DNA of 64,000 bases from Glycine soja (GCF_004193775.1 NC_041021.1:2862001-2926000); one strand, 5' to 3'. Positions 24,072 through 35,452 are shown, counted from the first letter of the stretch. Translations and numbers: made by a program. The notes: a model not told the origin generated them from the letters alone.

Positions 24072-24393
24072 CCATGACATGTTAGTTAATGTAAAATGTT
24101 GCAAAACAAACAATCAAGATTAACATAATTGAATAGAGTAATAATGTTTATATGTTAGTGCAAAAATCAAATACAAACATGAAAAATAAAATGTTGTTGA
24201 AAATGTAAAAGACAAACAGAAAACTAATGTTGAGTGGCTTTCTTTAAGACGTTTGGCGGATCTGCCTTATGATTAGAGGAGAAACAACATAGAAAATAAA
24301 AAAAGAGTGATGATCATCACCTTCATATCTCTCGGCTTGCTCAGAGAGCTTGGCCAAGTAAACTTGGGTCTCTCTCTCCTTCTCTGTGGACAT
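17976..24393 (-). CDS. 14-3-3 regulatory protein
   Basis: Six exons on the minus strand: 24321-24393, 23127-23433, 22287-22374, 22038-22147, 18602-18750 and 17976-18034. Phases agree and the total is 786 nt (261 aa), normal for plant 14-3-3 proteins. It shows signature 1 ([11 protein letters not shown]), the phosphopeptide-pocket region ([14 protein letters not shown]), [17 protein letters not shown], and signature 2 ([15 protein letters not shown]). The tail is short and acidic ([14 protein letters not shown]) and ends SEVCV. 14-3-3 dimers bind phosphoserine or phosphothreonine motifs on kinases, transporters and transcription factors in cytosol and nucleus. The last exon could instead splice at GAG|GTTTGT, changing only the final residues. 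Intron 4 (18751-22037) is about 3.3 kb because it carries a copia element. Confidence 0.93.
19122..19126 (+). repeat. Target site duplication ACACC (left)
   Basis: Repeated exactly at 21682-21686, flanking the copia element. Confidence 0.95.
19127..19456 (+). repeat. Copia 5' LTR
   Basis: 330 bases, TGTTGAAG...CCAACA. Confidence 0.95.
19495..19989 (+). pseudogene. Copia gag N-terminal part
   Basis: 164 codons, starting ATGGAAGG shortly after the primer site. Typical copia gag (DUF4219/UBN2): [19 protein letters not shown], then [10 protein letters not shown] and [10 protein letters not shown]. The frame shifts at about 19970-19985 (RIVRKFW, stop), and the protein continues in another frame from 19983. 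The shift is either a mutation or a low-level frameshift point. Confidence 0.85.
19983..21377 (+). pseudogene. Copia gag-protease with in-frame fusion to RT tail and RNase H
   Basis: 464 codons, fully open. Residues 1-60 are the gag C-terminus. Two CCHC knuckles ([14 protein letters not shown] and [14 protein letters not shown]) lie near 90-130, the protease motif [12 protein letters not shown] near 160, and pre-integrase (ELWHKRLDH) near 290. Right after NMKKR the sequence jumps to the end of reverse transcriptase ([27 protein letters not shown]). It then jumps again to RNase H ([29 protein letters not shown]). Both deletion joints keep the frame. The stop lies inside the 3' LTR start. Confidence 0.85.
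21356..21681 (+). repeat. Copia 3' LTR
   Basis: 326 bases, near-identical to the 5' copy. It lacks about 4 bases in the segment after 'ttattgtat' and has one other substitution. Confidence 0.95.
23600..23860. repeat. Degenerate tandem repeat in 14-3-3 intron 1
   Basis: Three diverged copies of a unit containing 'taataatcaatct(c/t)tca', 'tctcatcattaatc' and 'aaactaatttcaaca', starting near 23608, 23686 and 23803. The middle copy carries an extra about 40 bases. Confidence 0.6.
24008..24070. repeat. (TA)n microsatellite in 14-3-3 intron 1
   Basis: About 31 TA units. Confidence 0.97.
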
Positions 24394-24511
24394 TGTTGTT
24401 GTATTATTGTTGTATCAGAGAAAACTAAATTGAATTAAAGAAAAATTAAAAAAGAAGCTTATGAGAATAATGTGATTGTGAAGAAGAAGAAGAAGGGAAG
24501 GAAGGGTGGAA

Positions 24512-24522
24512 TGTTTATATAG
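24512..24522 (-). promoter_or_regulatory. TATA box of the 14-3-3 gene
   Basis: The minus strand reads CTATATAAAC about 120 bases upstream of the ATG. Between them the leader carries a GAA/TTC-rich tract (about 24476-24500). Confidence 0.6.
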
Positions 24523-24639
24523 ATGGAACAAGTCGTGGGGGAAGAGGGCAAGATTGAATCTGAGCCGTTGGATTATGAGAGATTTTGAAAGATGAAAAAA
24601 ACGCGCAATTCCGAAGGACTGTGATCGTGCTTCGTTGTA

Positions 24640-26440
24640 ATTCTAGTTGTGCTCTTTCTTGAAGCCACTCACTCAAGCCTAAGTTGTCGGAATTGCTTGA
24701 CACGCTTTGAAAATTGTATAATTATATTAATTAATTTCAAAATTGATATCTATTCAATTATAATTTATACTATTCTCCTTTTAGACTTTATATTTTTAAC
24801 GGTGAAAATTCCATTTATATATGATGTATAGCATCCATTCGTATAATATAGTGCTCCTTTGACATATAAGGTAGATTGAAAAAAATAATATAAGAATATA
24901 ATATCAAAGACTCATTTATATCTATAACTATTAATAATAATGAAAATTACATTTAATATACACATTTCGAGTTCCAAATTTACCCCTTTTTTTGTTGAAA
25001 TAGCCTTCAACTGCCGAACTAACGGTGCATTCTCCATATTTATGTTACATACTACTCCCATGAACGTGTTTTTAAACCACCTTTATTGTCTTTATTTTTT
25101 TTTTTTCAGTTCCTCCTCTCTTTCAAACTATAATGGAAACACATGCGTGATACGTGCCTCTGTATCTGCAATTCCATTATACTATATTATTTTTATATTT
25201 ATAATATTTTTTTATTATATATTGAAGTGTATCTTAATTTTAGTTCAACGTATCTTCTAAATATATTGATTTATAAGAATTGTCTTACTTCTACATTTTA
25301 ATAGTATAAAAGAATATCTAAGTTTAATAATTAGTAAAATAGAGACTTACCTTAGTTTTATTTGGTTTCTATTTTAAAAGGTTTATATTAGAAATTAATG
25401 AAATTTTTTATAAATAATATACAATTCGCATGAATGAAGGAAAAGGAATAGATGAAAGAAGAAGATGGTAACAAAAGAAAAATACAAAACAAAATAATTT
25501 ATATCTTGAATTTGTAATGAGTCATGCACTAAAATAAGACATATTAAAATGTATTGTAGCGAGTCATCTTTTGAATTTTTTTATATGTAATGTCCTTGTA
25601 TATATTAAAGTTCTAATGGATTGAACTTCAACATTGTGTATTCCCTTTACCAAGTAGAAACATAAGTGTGCATGTGTGTCCATATTTTTATTTCTCATTT
25701 TTTTCCATTAAAATTGAAATATTTTTATCTTATTATTGGGTTATAGTATAAAAAAAATATGATTATTATATACATAGATATAAAAAAAAAGTTATAAATA
25801 TTAGGTAAATTATTCTTCTTGATCCATAATTTATTTATTATGTTCAATTTAATCCCTTATTTTTAATAGATTTAATTAGGTCTATTATTTTTTAAGATAA
25901 ATGAAATTTGGTTTCTTTATTTGTATATACAATGTAATCAATGCGATGATTTCCCACTCCTTTTGAGCTCTACATTATCTATAATAGATAGACCTGCGAA
26001 AAATTGAAATGAATAAGAAAGGTGAAAAGAGCGAGAAAGAAAGACTCTTTTGGAGGTATGGTTGCTTCTCATTGAAACCATCCTTCTTTTTTCCTTCTTT
26101 CTTCTTGTTGTTATTGTTTTATGTTGGCCGCGAGACCATTGACACACACAGAAAGAAAGAAAAAGAATGAGAAAGAGAGAAGAAATGACAGGGGAGGCGG
26201 TACGTTTTGGAGTTGGACAAAACATTAACGTTAAGGGATGTGCAGTTATAAAATAAAATGAAAACTGTGAAAACTCTTTTAGATATGGGAGAGGAAAAAA
26301 ATGTAATGAACACTATCAGTCGAATAGAAGAGCAAGTGATTGGCAAAATAAAATTGTATAGAAACAAAGGAGGATTAATTAATATGTATGTAATATTTAA
26401 TATTATCAAGGGCAAAATGATCTTAAATAAGTGAAATCAA
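24640..26440. other. AT-rich intergenic stretch
   Basis: Between the 14-3-3 promoter and the IPT-like fragment. I see no supported gene or element. Short open frames here lack codon bias and homology I recognise. Confidence 0.65.
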
Positions 26441-26622
26441 TAAGTTACAGTTTGGATGGAGAAATTTAATAGAATAATTTAATTTTTTAAAATATTTTAA
26501 TTATTTTTTAGTTAAATAAGGTGTTTGGATAAAAATTTGAAAAGAAATTAAAATTTTAGTATCTTGTTCAGGTATTTTAATTAACTTAAATATTAGGATT
26601 TTAAAGAATTTGAAATTCTTTT

Positions 26623-27057
26623 GTGAATACGACAGGTTCTTTCTGGCTCATTCATTCTCTTACTCTTTTCTCTCTTGTAACAGTTTCTCCCTATGCATTA
26701 TTCCGAGAACCTTCGCACTTTTTCAGCTCTCGTCGGCGGTTTCTAGTGATTGCGTTGAAGACAAAGAAGAAAAAAAAGGTGATTATGTTAGGATATGACA
26801 TGTTCTCTCTTGCTCCTTCATTCTTGCAACAGTTTCTCACTCTTCTCTCTCTTGCAACAATTTCTCCCTACACACTATTCCGAGAACCTCTACACTTGTT
26901 CAGCCGTCGGCGACGATTTCTAGTGACTGCGTCGAAAACAAAGAAGAAAAAAGAGGTAATTGTGATTTCTGGACCTATTGATTTCGGCAAGAGCCGCCTC
27001 ACATTGGAACTCGCAAAGCGCCTCAACGGAGAAATTGTCAGTGCCGACTCCATCCAG
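26623..27057 (+). pseudogene. tRNA dimethylallyltransferase (IPT9-like) first-exon fragment
   Basis: The frame 26623-27138 ends in a stretch typical of the N-terminus of plant tRNA isopentenyltransferases: KKKEVIVISGP, KSRLTLELAKRLNG, EIVSADSIQ. It stops at a good donor (CAG|GTAATA at 27057/27058). Such enzymes add an isopentenyl group to A37 of tRNAs. The P-loop reads GPIDFGKS where the family has GPTGAGKS, so nucleotide binding would probably fail. The upstream leader with the transit-peptide-like Arg-rich segment (FSRRRRFLVTASK) is present twice in tandem (about 26643-26786 and 26812-26964). No later exons follow. I call it a captured or partly duplicated fragment. Confidence 0.65.
26643..26964 (+). 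repeat. Tandem duplication of the IPT9-like leader
   Basis: Two copies (about 26643-26786 and 26812-26964). They share 'ctcttgtaacagtttctccctatgca', 'attccgagaacct', 'cgtcggcg' and 'agtgattgcgttgaa' blocks with about 15% differences. Confidence 0.7.
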
Positions 27058-28400
27058 GTAATATGCATATTCAAACAAACATTTTATTCAGTTTCTTGTG
27101 CTTTTGCATTGCATATGAGGTGGCAGAGGTACTCGTAGGGTTTTAGGATTTTAATTTTAAGTTTCATTGTCCTGACTTTCGACTAAAATTGTTGTTGAGC
27201 CAAATTGTGGATAATTAAGTTTGTTTAGCTGCTGATAAATTATTATTGTTGTTGCTGATAAATTTTTATGCAACTTTTATTAATTAATGATGTGAGCAAA
27301 GGTAAATTCACACAATAATAATAATTTTTATAGAAAAGTATATTAAAATAAAACAATGTATTGATAAAAAAATTTCGTCCAACCAAATCAACAAATATCC
27401 GGGAAAAAAAACAGAAAAACAAAAATGGAAATGGGGTTGATGGCATGGGACCTCGTAGAGCTAAAACCTACCTTTTATCGTTGAAATACCATATGTCCTA
27501 TATACGACTCAGAAATTTTATTGGCTTTTACAAAAACAACTAATGATGACACAACATTTACACAATTCTTGTATTCATAAATCTTCCCAAATGGTATAGG
27601 TTAATAGGTAGTTGCAGTGGCTTAGGTGTGTTGTAGACAAGAACAACCTTTCACTTGGACAAGAATGCAAGACTACTTCCTCGGCATAATTAAGTTTTAT
27701 ATATAGAAAATAAGTTTTATCTATAAACTTCTAAATAACATTCCAAGGTGAAATGGTACTAGATATTTTTTATGCTGTGAGTTTTGTAGTGAATCGTAAA
27801 TGAAATAATGATTTAAATAGTTAAATTAATATATTTTTAATTAAAATAAATTAAAATAGTACATATTTATTGAAATACCACACTCGACAAATAGTACATA
27901 AAATTTATTAATGAAAAAATAATTATTTTATTAAAAAATTGTTTTATTCAAATATAAAATTTTAAAAAAGAATGCATTTGATTATTTTATCAAAATAAGA
28001 AATTTTGAAAATGAAGAAATTCAATTTCTTTATCCAAACACAAAATTTATAAAATGAGGAAATTTAATTTTTTATCCAAACACAATTTTAAAAATAAAGG
28101 AATTTAAATAGAAATATTTGAAATTCTTAAAATTTAAAATTTTTTAAAATTTTAAATTTGCTGGTCCAGACACATTCTTAATGTAAATGATATCTGTTGT
28201 ATATATTATTATATATTCTTCATTAGCGGGTCCTTTTTTTTTTCTTTCTCACCCCAGTCTCTTAATGTTGAATTTGATGGGGAGTATTTGTGCTGAGAGT
28301 ATTCCCTAGATCGATAGATGATGGTTTCGACAAAGGCTGCCTTCTGCAAGTAGGGATGAGACCGATGAATTGATAGGATGGTCCTCGGAAAGTCTAAATA

Positions 28401-28502
28401 TGCTTTTAAAATTAAACAGTTAAAAAATTATATAAGATAGAGTTGATATTTTGCTTTTAAAATTAAACAGCTAAAAAATTATATAAGATAGAGTTGATAT
28501 TT
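28401..28502. repeat. 51-bp tandem duplication
   Basis: Two adjacent 51-base copies (28401-28451, 28452-28502) differing at one base (cagttaaa versus cagctaaa). AT-rich and non-coding; very recent. Confidence 0.95.
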
Positions 28503-28803
28503 GTATTATTGTAATAGTTATAGATAATGAGATACTAACATGAATATTCATTGACTAACATCAATTAGGTAATATAAATATATTATTTTAAGAGAAAATC
28601 AATTAATCAGAAATAAGTCGAACTTATATTATTTTCCTTTTATCTCTTTTATAAATTTGATTCATTTTTTATTTATTGATTTCTTCGTGATGGAATATAT
28701 TCATATACCCTAATTAATATAAATTAATAGATATTATTTATTCATGTTTCAACATCTCATTATTTATAATAAAAACAATAATATAGATATCAATTATATC
28801 TTT

Positions 28804-28940
28804 GAGCAAATCCTACATTAGCCCCAAGATGCTGGTCTCTAACTAGAAAAGTAAATGCTTGAGCTTGAGAAGCTTGTGGCCCAGTGGACCCATAAAACTC
28901 ACTAGGATAAGCAGTATTATTAAACCTGACAAAGCAACAA
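28804..28940 (-). pseudogene. psbC: Nuclear copy of a plastid psbC (CP43) segment
   Basis: Read on the minus strand, this gives the photosystem II CP43 lumenal-loop sequence: [12 protein letters not shown], then [14 protein letters not shown] and LGANVG. Substitutions relative to the plastid gene as I know it include STGPQ where PTGPE is usual. Similarity ends abruptly on both sides. Plastid DNA transferred to the nucleus (NUPT) explains it; no expression is expected. Confidence 0.85.
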
Positions 28941-29647
28941 TATTTTGTAGTAACTAACCTACCAAATTTTAACCATTTTCAAGAATAATATTCATGTCTT
29001 AAGAATCACAATTCCCAAGTATTAAAAAAGAAACTCTTACCAAGCATCCCACTTCATTCTTGAATTTCATGGCCATTCACATTCTTTCTCAAAAATTAGT
29101 GATTGTTCAACAGAAAGTGATAGAAGTCCAATGATCGATAGAGACATATTGAATTAAAAAAATATATAAAAAAATAAATAAAGAATGCTAACATGATATT
29201 AGAAAAATGAATTACTACAAACTTTGACAAAAGAATAAACTGAAGCCAAATTCAACATGAACCTTCACAATCTACAGCTTCCTCAATCCTCTGACCCGGT
29301 TGTGGACAAGATTGAAAACGTCAAGGCTCTGAGTTTTGTATATACAAAGATGTGCCAACTAACCAATCCATTCTCTGAAATTGCACAATTACAAATTATT
29401 TCAGTTGCATGCTACAGATGAATTCTATTATAAAACTTCTTCTAACTGATTAATGTCATGCCTCCTATCATAAACATCGTTATCTATTATTCAATGCATT
29501 GAAAATGTTTAATTTTATACTAAATTAAATGCTACCCGTTTTTACCAAAGTAAGATGTTACCCTGTTAAGAAAAAGGCTTAGAGGAATTACCAGAGCAAA
29601 AAAATTGTGTTCATCTGTCATAGTGAGATATACTTGTGCTCCATCAA

Positions 29648-32600
29648 TTATTTTTTCACAAATGGTTTCTGGCAAACAAGTAGTCGCTGGTCACTGCCAT
29701 TCTGAAGATCAATTATCCTTGCATCCCAACGTACTTGTGCTGCAAGCATGCGAGCCATCTCTATAGCTCCTATTGTATCAGAAAGAATGACCCATCCCTA
29801 CAAAAATGATGCAACGTAATAAAAAGTTAGGCTTCATTGAGCATGTCAATATACTAAGACTGACAACTACTTGTATTCAGATGCACAAATCCAATAAATT
29901 ACTACCTTGGTCTTATACATAAGATCCACTTCACAATAATAAGGGAAACAAGTTCATTTAATTAGTGGTCTTAAATTTGCCAATAATTAGTTTAGTTCTT
30001 TGAGAATTATCCTCAAAACTATTTGGATACCATTTTTAAATCTCTTTCCACCTAATTAATCAATGTATTTTCACTTAGGGGGTGTTTGGTAGGAGAGAAA
30101 TTTTTTTATGCCCAGGAATCATATTTCGTGGGAATGAAGAAAATTTGTTTGGTTAATCATTAAGAATCTTTAGATAAGTTTCCTAAGAATTAAAGAGTTG
30201 CGTGATATTTTTACTGATAACTCTAATTATTTACCACATTAAATAATTTAATAAGTGTAACATAATGCTTTTAAAGTTTTGTTATAGTAAAATGAAAATT
30301 AAGCTTGGGAAAGTAGGATTCCCACCCTCCTCCACGGGATTGTTTTTGTGGGAATGTGAGTTAAAAACAATTCCCAGGAATCATAGTTTCCTGGGAAAAT
30401 GTTTCTTCGAAATACGTACCAAATGTGGGAAACTAAGTTACCCAAGTTAGGATTCCTAGGAAAGTGAAAATTTCTCCCCTACCAAATGCCCCCTTAAGTA
30501 ATGACATTTTTTGCTTTCTATAGGAACTGGCAAAGTGAATGATAGAGATAGTTCTGGCTAGTGACCTTCCCCAATTCTCATGAGAGTATAGGAAATTAAT
30601 TTACAGCATTTATCATTCACTGACCAAAAAAAGTATCGAGTAACTATGGGCATTTTCGGAAAAAAAATAGTTAAAAGACAATTTAGAGTCTTGTAAAAAA
30701 AGAGCTATGGCAAACTTTCCAAAAGATTCCTATAACAAGGATCACAGTTAGTATTTCATAAGAGCATCACAACAATATTGAGCATGCATCATTAGATTAA
30801 AATGACTTAGAAAGAACATATATAATATCTACCAAAACTGTCCTTTCCGGATATGTCAAAAAGAAAAAAAAAAGTAGAAAGGAAGAGGAAATAACTGTTC
30901 TGCTATCTTTTTTTTAATGTGCATTGTACAAAAATCAAGGATGAAACCCTCCAGCACAAAGAATCATGAAAATGCATATAAACAGGGACATCATACCTCT
31001 GGACGCAGTATTCTATCCATTTCCAGGAATAAGTCTACCATACTACACCTCTCCGAGGAGAGATGTGAGATAAGTCCGTATGCATGAAGCATATCATATG
31101 TTCTGGGGTAGGTAGGGAAAGGTTCACACCTGAAGATCAATATCAGTTGTCAGATACAAACATGAATTATCCAGAAGCTCAAATACATTAACACTATTTT
31201 ACAAAGAGGTTTGTCAATGAATTCCAAAGAAGAGAAACTTCACAGAGTGAACTCCAAACAGGTAGATGATGTTCTTTAGAATTGGGTTTCACAATAAAAC
31301 TACGTCTACTTTCAAACCCAAATCCAACAGATCAAGTGCATGCATGCAACCTACATTCATCTTCAAATTCATTCTCAAAAGAAAAGAAAAAAAAAAAAAG
31401 AAAGCAAGGGTGTGCTAGACATAAAGGTTAAAAGGTGAATATTAGGTATTGAAATCTCAGCATTTAATGAATCTAATCATTGGTATATTATGCCTGTTTA
31501 TTTAAGCTTTTAAAAAAATTAATTTTAAGAATGCATAAAAATAAAAATAAAATCATTCACATTTTAGAGATTTTATGAAAAGTAGAGGTTATCTTTTCTT
31601 TGGTTACAATTATAAAAAATACTTTTCATTGTAAAAGACAGTTACAGTTATAGATTTTTTTTTCCAAAAGCTACTCAAAACAGCTTCTCAAAATAATAAG
31701 AAATTTTATTTTAAACAAATAAATTTTTTAAAAAGATTTTCTTTTCAAAATAAAAGGTATTTTTCATGAAAAAAAAACTAAATAAATGGACTCTAAACTA
31801 ATAATTCTACATTAGCTGAACTAATGCCATTTAATAATTTACAAAATAATGAGTTGCTGAGGTATTATTTTGTACATATTTTACAAACATCACTAAATCC
31901 TTTTCAATGCTGAAATTTTCATGCTCAGCAGTTAAAATATCATGTACATATATCTAGTAAATTATCTAAAATTACTGTTACTTTCCCAACTAGCATACAC
32001 CACTCTTCTGTCATTTTACATAAGAATGAGCTAATAAGGTAAGTGAAATAAATCTATCAGGCTTTAGTGGTATTATCAGTTTTCACCCTCAAGCTCAACA
32101 GTATTACCTTCATACCTTGAACCAATTTTTAAGTATATGGAAACATTGTTTAGATCACGGTATCACACACAACTTGCTTAGATCATGAACAAAAAAGCAA
32201 CTTACCAGTCATGTGTGACACCAGCAAAACCTCTATCTAGTATAAGAGGAAGTGCATTAGAAGCCCTTGCAGGAACAACATTCATGACCCACACTGTTTT
32301 TTTCTCCTCCAGCAGCGCAGCATTCAAACCCCCAAAATTAGCACTCATGTCCATAACATTCCGGATCATGTTATATGGAGGCAATGGATCTTCATCTCCA
32401 GGTCTCTTTGGATGGTCAGAGAAAATTAGTGGTGTAAGTAATGACCAATAATTGTTAACAGCTGATCTCCAATATTGGAAGTCTTCATAAAATTCTTCAG
32501 GCTGAACTCCTGCAATAATAAAAATAAATTCATGAAAAGGCAAAGCAGTACAAAAAGGAAATGAAATTTAGAGGGGAAGAAGAAAGGAGAAAGACATAAG

Positions 32601-34973
32601 CAGAAAGCTATTAAGAAACAATACTTTCCATGAATTTTAAGTTCAGCTGAGCCCAATTCAGATTCAGAAGATCTGTTCTGTATTGCAATCCAGCGCTTGC
32701 TAGAGGTCCCACTTATACATGGCAAAAGAGGCCGATAGTATGACTGAGTATCATCTGCTTTACATACTTGTATAGTAGGCAGCTTACTGCAATTAAAAAA
32801 CAAATATCATTGAAAACCTAGTTATAATAGTAAGTGTTCAATGAAGCAAACCAATACAGAACTAGTGATAGTTGATATTAGTCATCTCACATAAACAGTC
32901 TATTGACAATAATTATTTATCATTTACATCACCCACGTTAATACAAATATCCTTACCGAGATGCATAACAATCAATATCAGCAGTCTTCTGCCAGATGAA
33001 AGTTTCATCTTGCTGAGCTAGAAGAGTCCAGCAGAGTTGCTGGGTCAGCCCTTCTATTGGGTTTGCCATGATTCTCTTTTTCTCCCGTGATGAACCCTGT
33101 GGCCTGCTTGTAGGTGAGGTTAAAACAAAATATCCTCCAGGTTTAAGAACACGATCAACTTCTACAAGGAACATTCCATCTGCAGGATGAAGTCAATGTT
33201 AGAAGGCAAAGGACAGCAGTTCATACAGAAGCTAAACGATATTCACGATGGTATAGAAAAGTCATGGAACAACGGAATAAGTATGCCCATTAAATGTATA
33301 ATTACTTTTTTCATCCCACATAATGCCGCACTGAGCACAGTGAACCATGTCATAAGATAATGATGGATATGGAAGCTGTCTTGAGATAAAGTTGCCAATC
33401 ATAGCAGGAAGACCTCTCTCCAGAGATAGTTGAACTTGGCTGCCAGTTGCTTCATATGCCGCAATACAAACCGCCATTATTTTCAGCGACAATAAATGAG
33501 CTCCAAAGCTACCAAATCCACAATTAATATCTAGTATATTTCGAATCTGTTATAAAGTGATTAATATAGATCAGTCATGTATATTTTGGAACAAAAAAGA
33601 ATGGTCCTTAATGAGAATTATAAAGAGAACATAGGCACTTAAATAACATAATCTTTCATTACTGTTACTATACATGGAACTATTTTGCACAAACCCTGTC
33701 CATGAAAAAAAAAATTATAGTTCCCCAAAAACAATTAATCAGTAGGCCATGGTGTACGGAAGACTTACACCAGCTTGAGGAAGCTCAGTGTCACTTCCTA
33801 ACCCTATCATCTCTGCAAGTTGGCGAGTATAATCTTTCACGCTGTTGAAGATCGTACCATCCTCCGCGTGAAAGGCAATCTGATTCTCTTCTAGTAGCAT
33901 CAACCTAGAGAAATCATCACAAAATTTTAGAAGACGATTTGCAAAGTAAAAAAGACTAAAAACAATCAATCATGAATAACAACAGAGAAAAACCAGACAA
34001 AAGCTACATTACTTTCATTCAAGCAGTCTTTTACTCCTTTAGTCCCAACCCCCAATAAAATATTATGGCAAACGCAACCAGTGACCTTATAAAAACGGGA
34101 AGTTTTCATTAAACAATGTCATTGATGCACATCTTCTGTGATTCCCAATGCATTTTGGACGTGAATTCCAATAAAAACTCTATTTTGAATTCCTCATGAC
34201 ACTGGTTAGCAAGACCCAAAAACTTCCTATTCACACAATCGGTAGTTATAACTAATAAGGGTTTAAAAACAATTTGCAGTAGTTCTGCATCCACATCAGG
34301 CAAACTCATATAATTTCTGTGATATCAATAATTTCAATGCAACTACAACCCCAATTAACCAATTCAAAACCATGGTTTTATTTTTATCCAAATTGATGTC
34401 AATGACAATTTCCCAGCCTAGCAAGTAGCAACTATGGCAGCACCTTTTGGTCATACTTCCAGACGAAAGAAACTGATCTTTGGTGATCTTCACGTTTCCA
34501 CTCCATATAACGTCTCTCCCAGCCGGCCACTGTAAGGGAGCCTTGTATTCCTTCGGAGGCCGAACCAAACACTTCTCTGTTCCCTTATACACCTCACAAT
34601 GCCGATCAAACTCCTCACCGTCTTTAAACCCCGCAACCAAATTCGCAGACACGTTGTGGCACGGCACGAAATTCTCCCTCTCCTTGCGGCAGAGTCCCAC
34701 CTCCTTCTGCCGCGCGCCGCCGGCGCTCGATACGGCCCTCAGCTCCAAGTAATCCACCGCGGCCTGCTCCTCTATCCTCCTGTAGCTCGTGTAGATTAGC
34801 GATTCCACGGTGGTGCGACGCGATGAATTCTTCTTCGACGACGACAAAGGCGAAGAAGAAGAACTCAAAACTGCAATCAGAGCGAGGAGGCTTATCAGGA
34901 ACAGGATCAACCAGTTCAGTGGCGGCTTATGGCCGATGACGAAGGACTGTTTCTTCAACCACGAGCTTCTCAT
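29648..34973 (-). CDS. QUASIMODO2-LIKE-type putative Golgi methyltransferase (DUF248/Methyltransf_29)
   Basis: Eight exons on the minus strand: 34444-34973, 33769-33904, 33306-33546, 32957-33179, 32625-32786, 32206-32466 (or 32206-32509), 30997-31129 and 29648-29797. N-terminus is a short cytosolic tail plus one membrane anchor (about residues 20-40, [15 protein letters not shown]), the type II Golgi layout. Then come the family blocks [110 protein letters not shown] and [11 protein letters not shown]. Closest to Arabidopsis QUL1/QUL2 (PMT4/PMT5), linked to pectin homogalacturonan and cell adhesion. SAM motif I reads [11 protein letters not shown] with Asn in the first Gly position. The exon 5/6 joint is irregular (see findings); length is 611 or 624 aa. 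Confidence 0.9.
30075..30496. mobile_element. Tourist-like (PIF/Harbinger) MITE in methyltransferase intron 7
   Basis: Element 30078-30493 (416 bases) flanked by TTA duplications (30075-30077 and 30494-30496). About 28-base terminal inverted repeats: the left begins GGGGGTGTTTGGTAGGAG and the right, inverted, begins GGGGGCATTTGGTAGGGG. Non-coding. The TTA duplication and G-rich ends fit Harbinger-derived MITEs. Confidence 0.88.
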
Positions 34974-35000
34974 GTCCGAAACCGCGAGTCGAACGCAGAT

Positions 35001-35243
35001 TCAAAACCACGCTAAATTGTGAACTCCGTTGGCGTAAACCCTAGCTTTCCGACCATAACACTGTGAATCGTCACTCTGGCCGCGAGCATTGAAAAACGAC
35101 GTGTCGCACAATTGAAACGGAAACGCAGATTCAAACGTGGAATCGCAGAATTTTCGTGAGACGATCGAGCAATGTTGATCGGAGGAAACAGCGAGCGAGA
35201 GAGAGATCAATCGGATCGCCAGGGAAATTTGAATTTGAAACAC
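35001..35243 (-). other. Upstream ORF in the methyltransferase leader
   Basis: An 80-codon ORF that ends 27 bases before the main ATG (34973). A TATA-like ATATAAAG lies at about 35455-35463 on the minus strand, so the leader would be about 450 bases and include this ORF. No homology recognised. Translation of such a long uORF would be expected to reduce main-ORF translation. It may be chance, or an intron may remove it. Confidence 0.4.
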
Positions 35244-35452
35244 GACGCGACGTGGATCCGATCGCGTGTGGATTCGGAGAGATGAGTTTTCGCTGAAGAA
35301 TAAGAGAGTGTGATTGATTCAGAGAGCGGTTGGTTGATTCCGAAACGCTGAGAAGAAGAAGAACGTTGTTTAGGTTGGGTCCAGATTGTTTGGATTGCGA
35401 CCTTTTCTTGTTTTCAAAACTAAGCGTTTTCTTTTTCTCTCTCTCCCTTTCT

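Larger units (their letters stand above)
26445..28180. mobile_element. Possible TIR element carrying the IPT9-like fragment
   Basis: The left side (26448-26600) contains 'gtttggatggagaaattt' and 'gtgtttggataaaaatttg'. The right side (27950-28178) contains the same motifs inverted ('atttgctggtccagacac', 'ttatccaaacacaa' twice). The IPT9-like fragment is in between. No target duplication was established and the ends are vague. Confidence 0.3.

Noticed and set aside
24940..25260. 106-codon ORF rich in Phe, Ile and Ser
   Set aside because: Composition follows the AT-rich background; no domain and no neighbouring exon signals.
34480..34799. Plus-strand ORFs opposite the first methyltransferase exon
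   Set aside because: Shadows of the GC-rich coding exon on the other strand.
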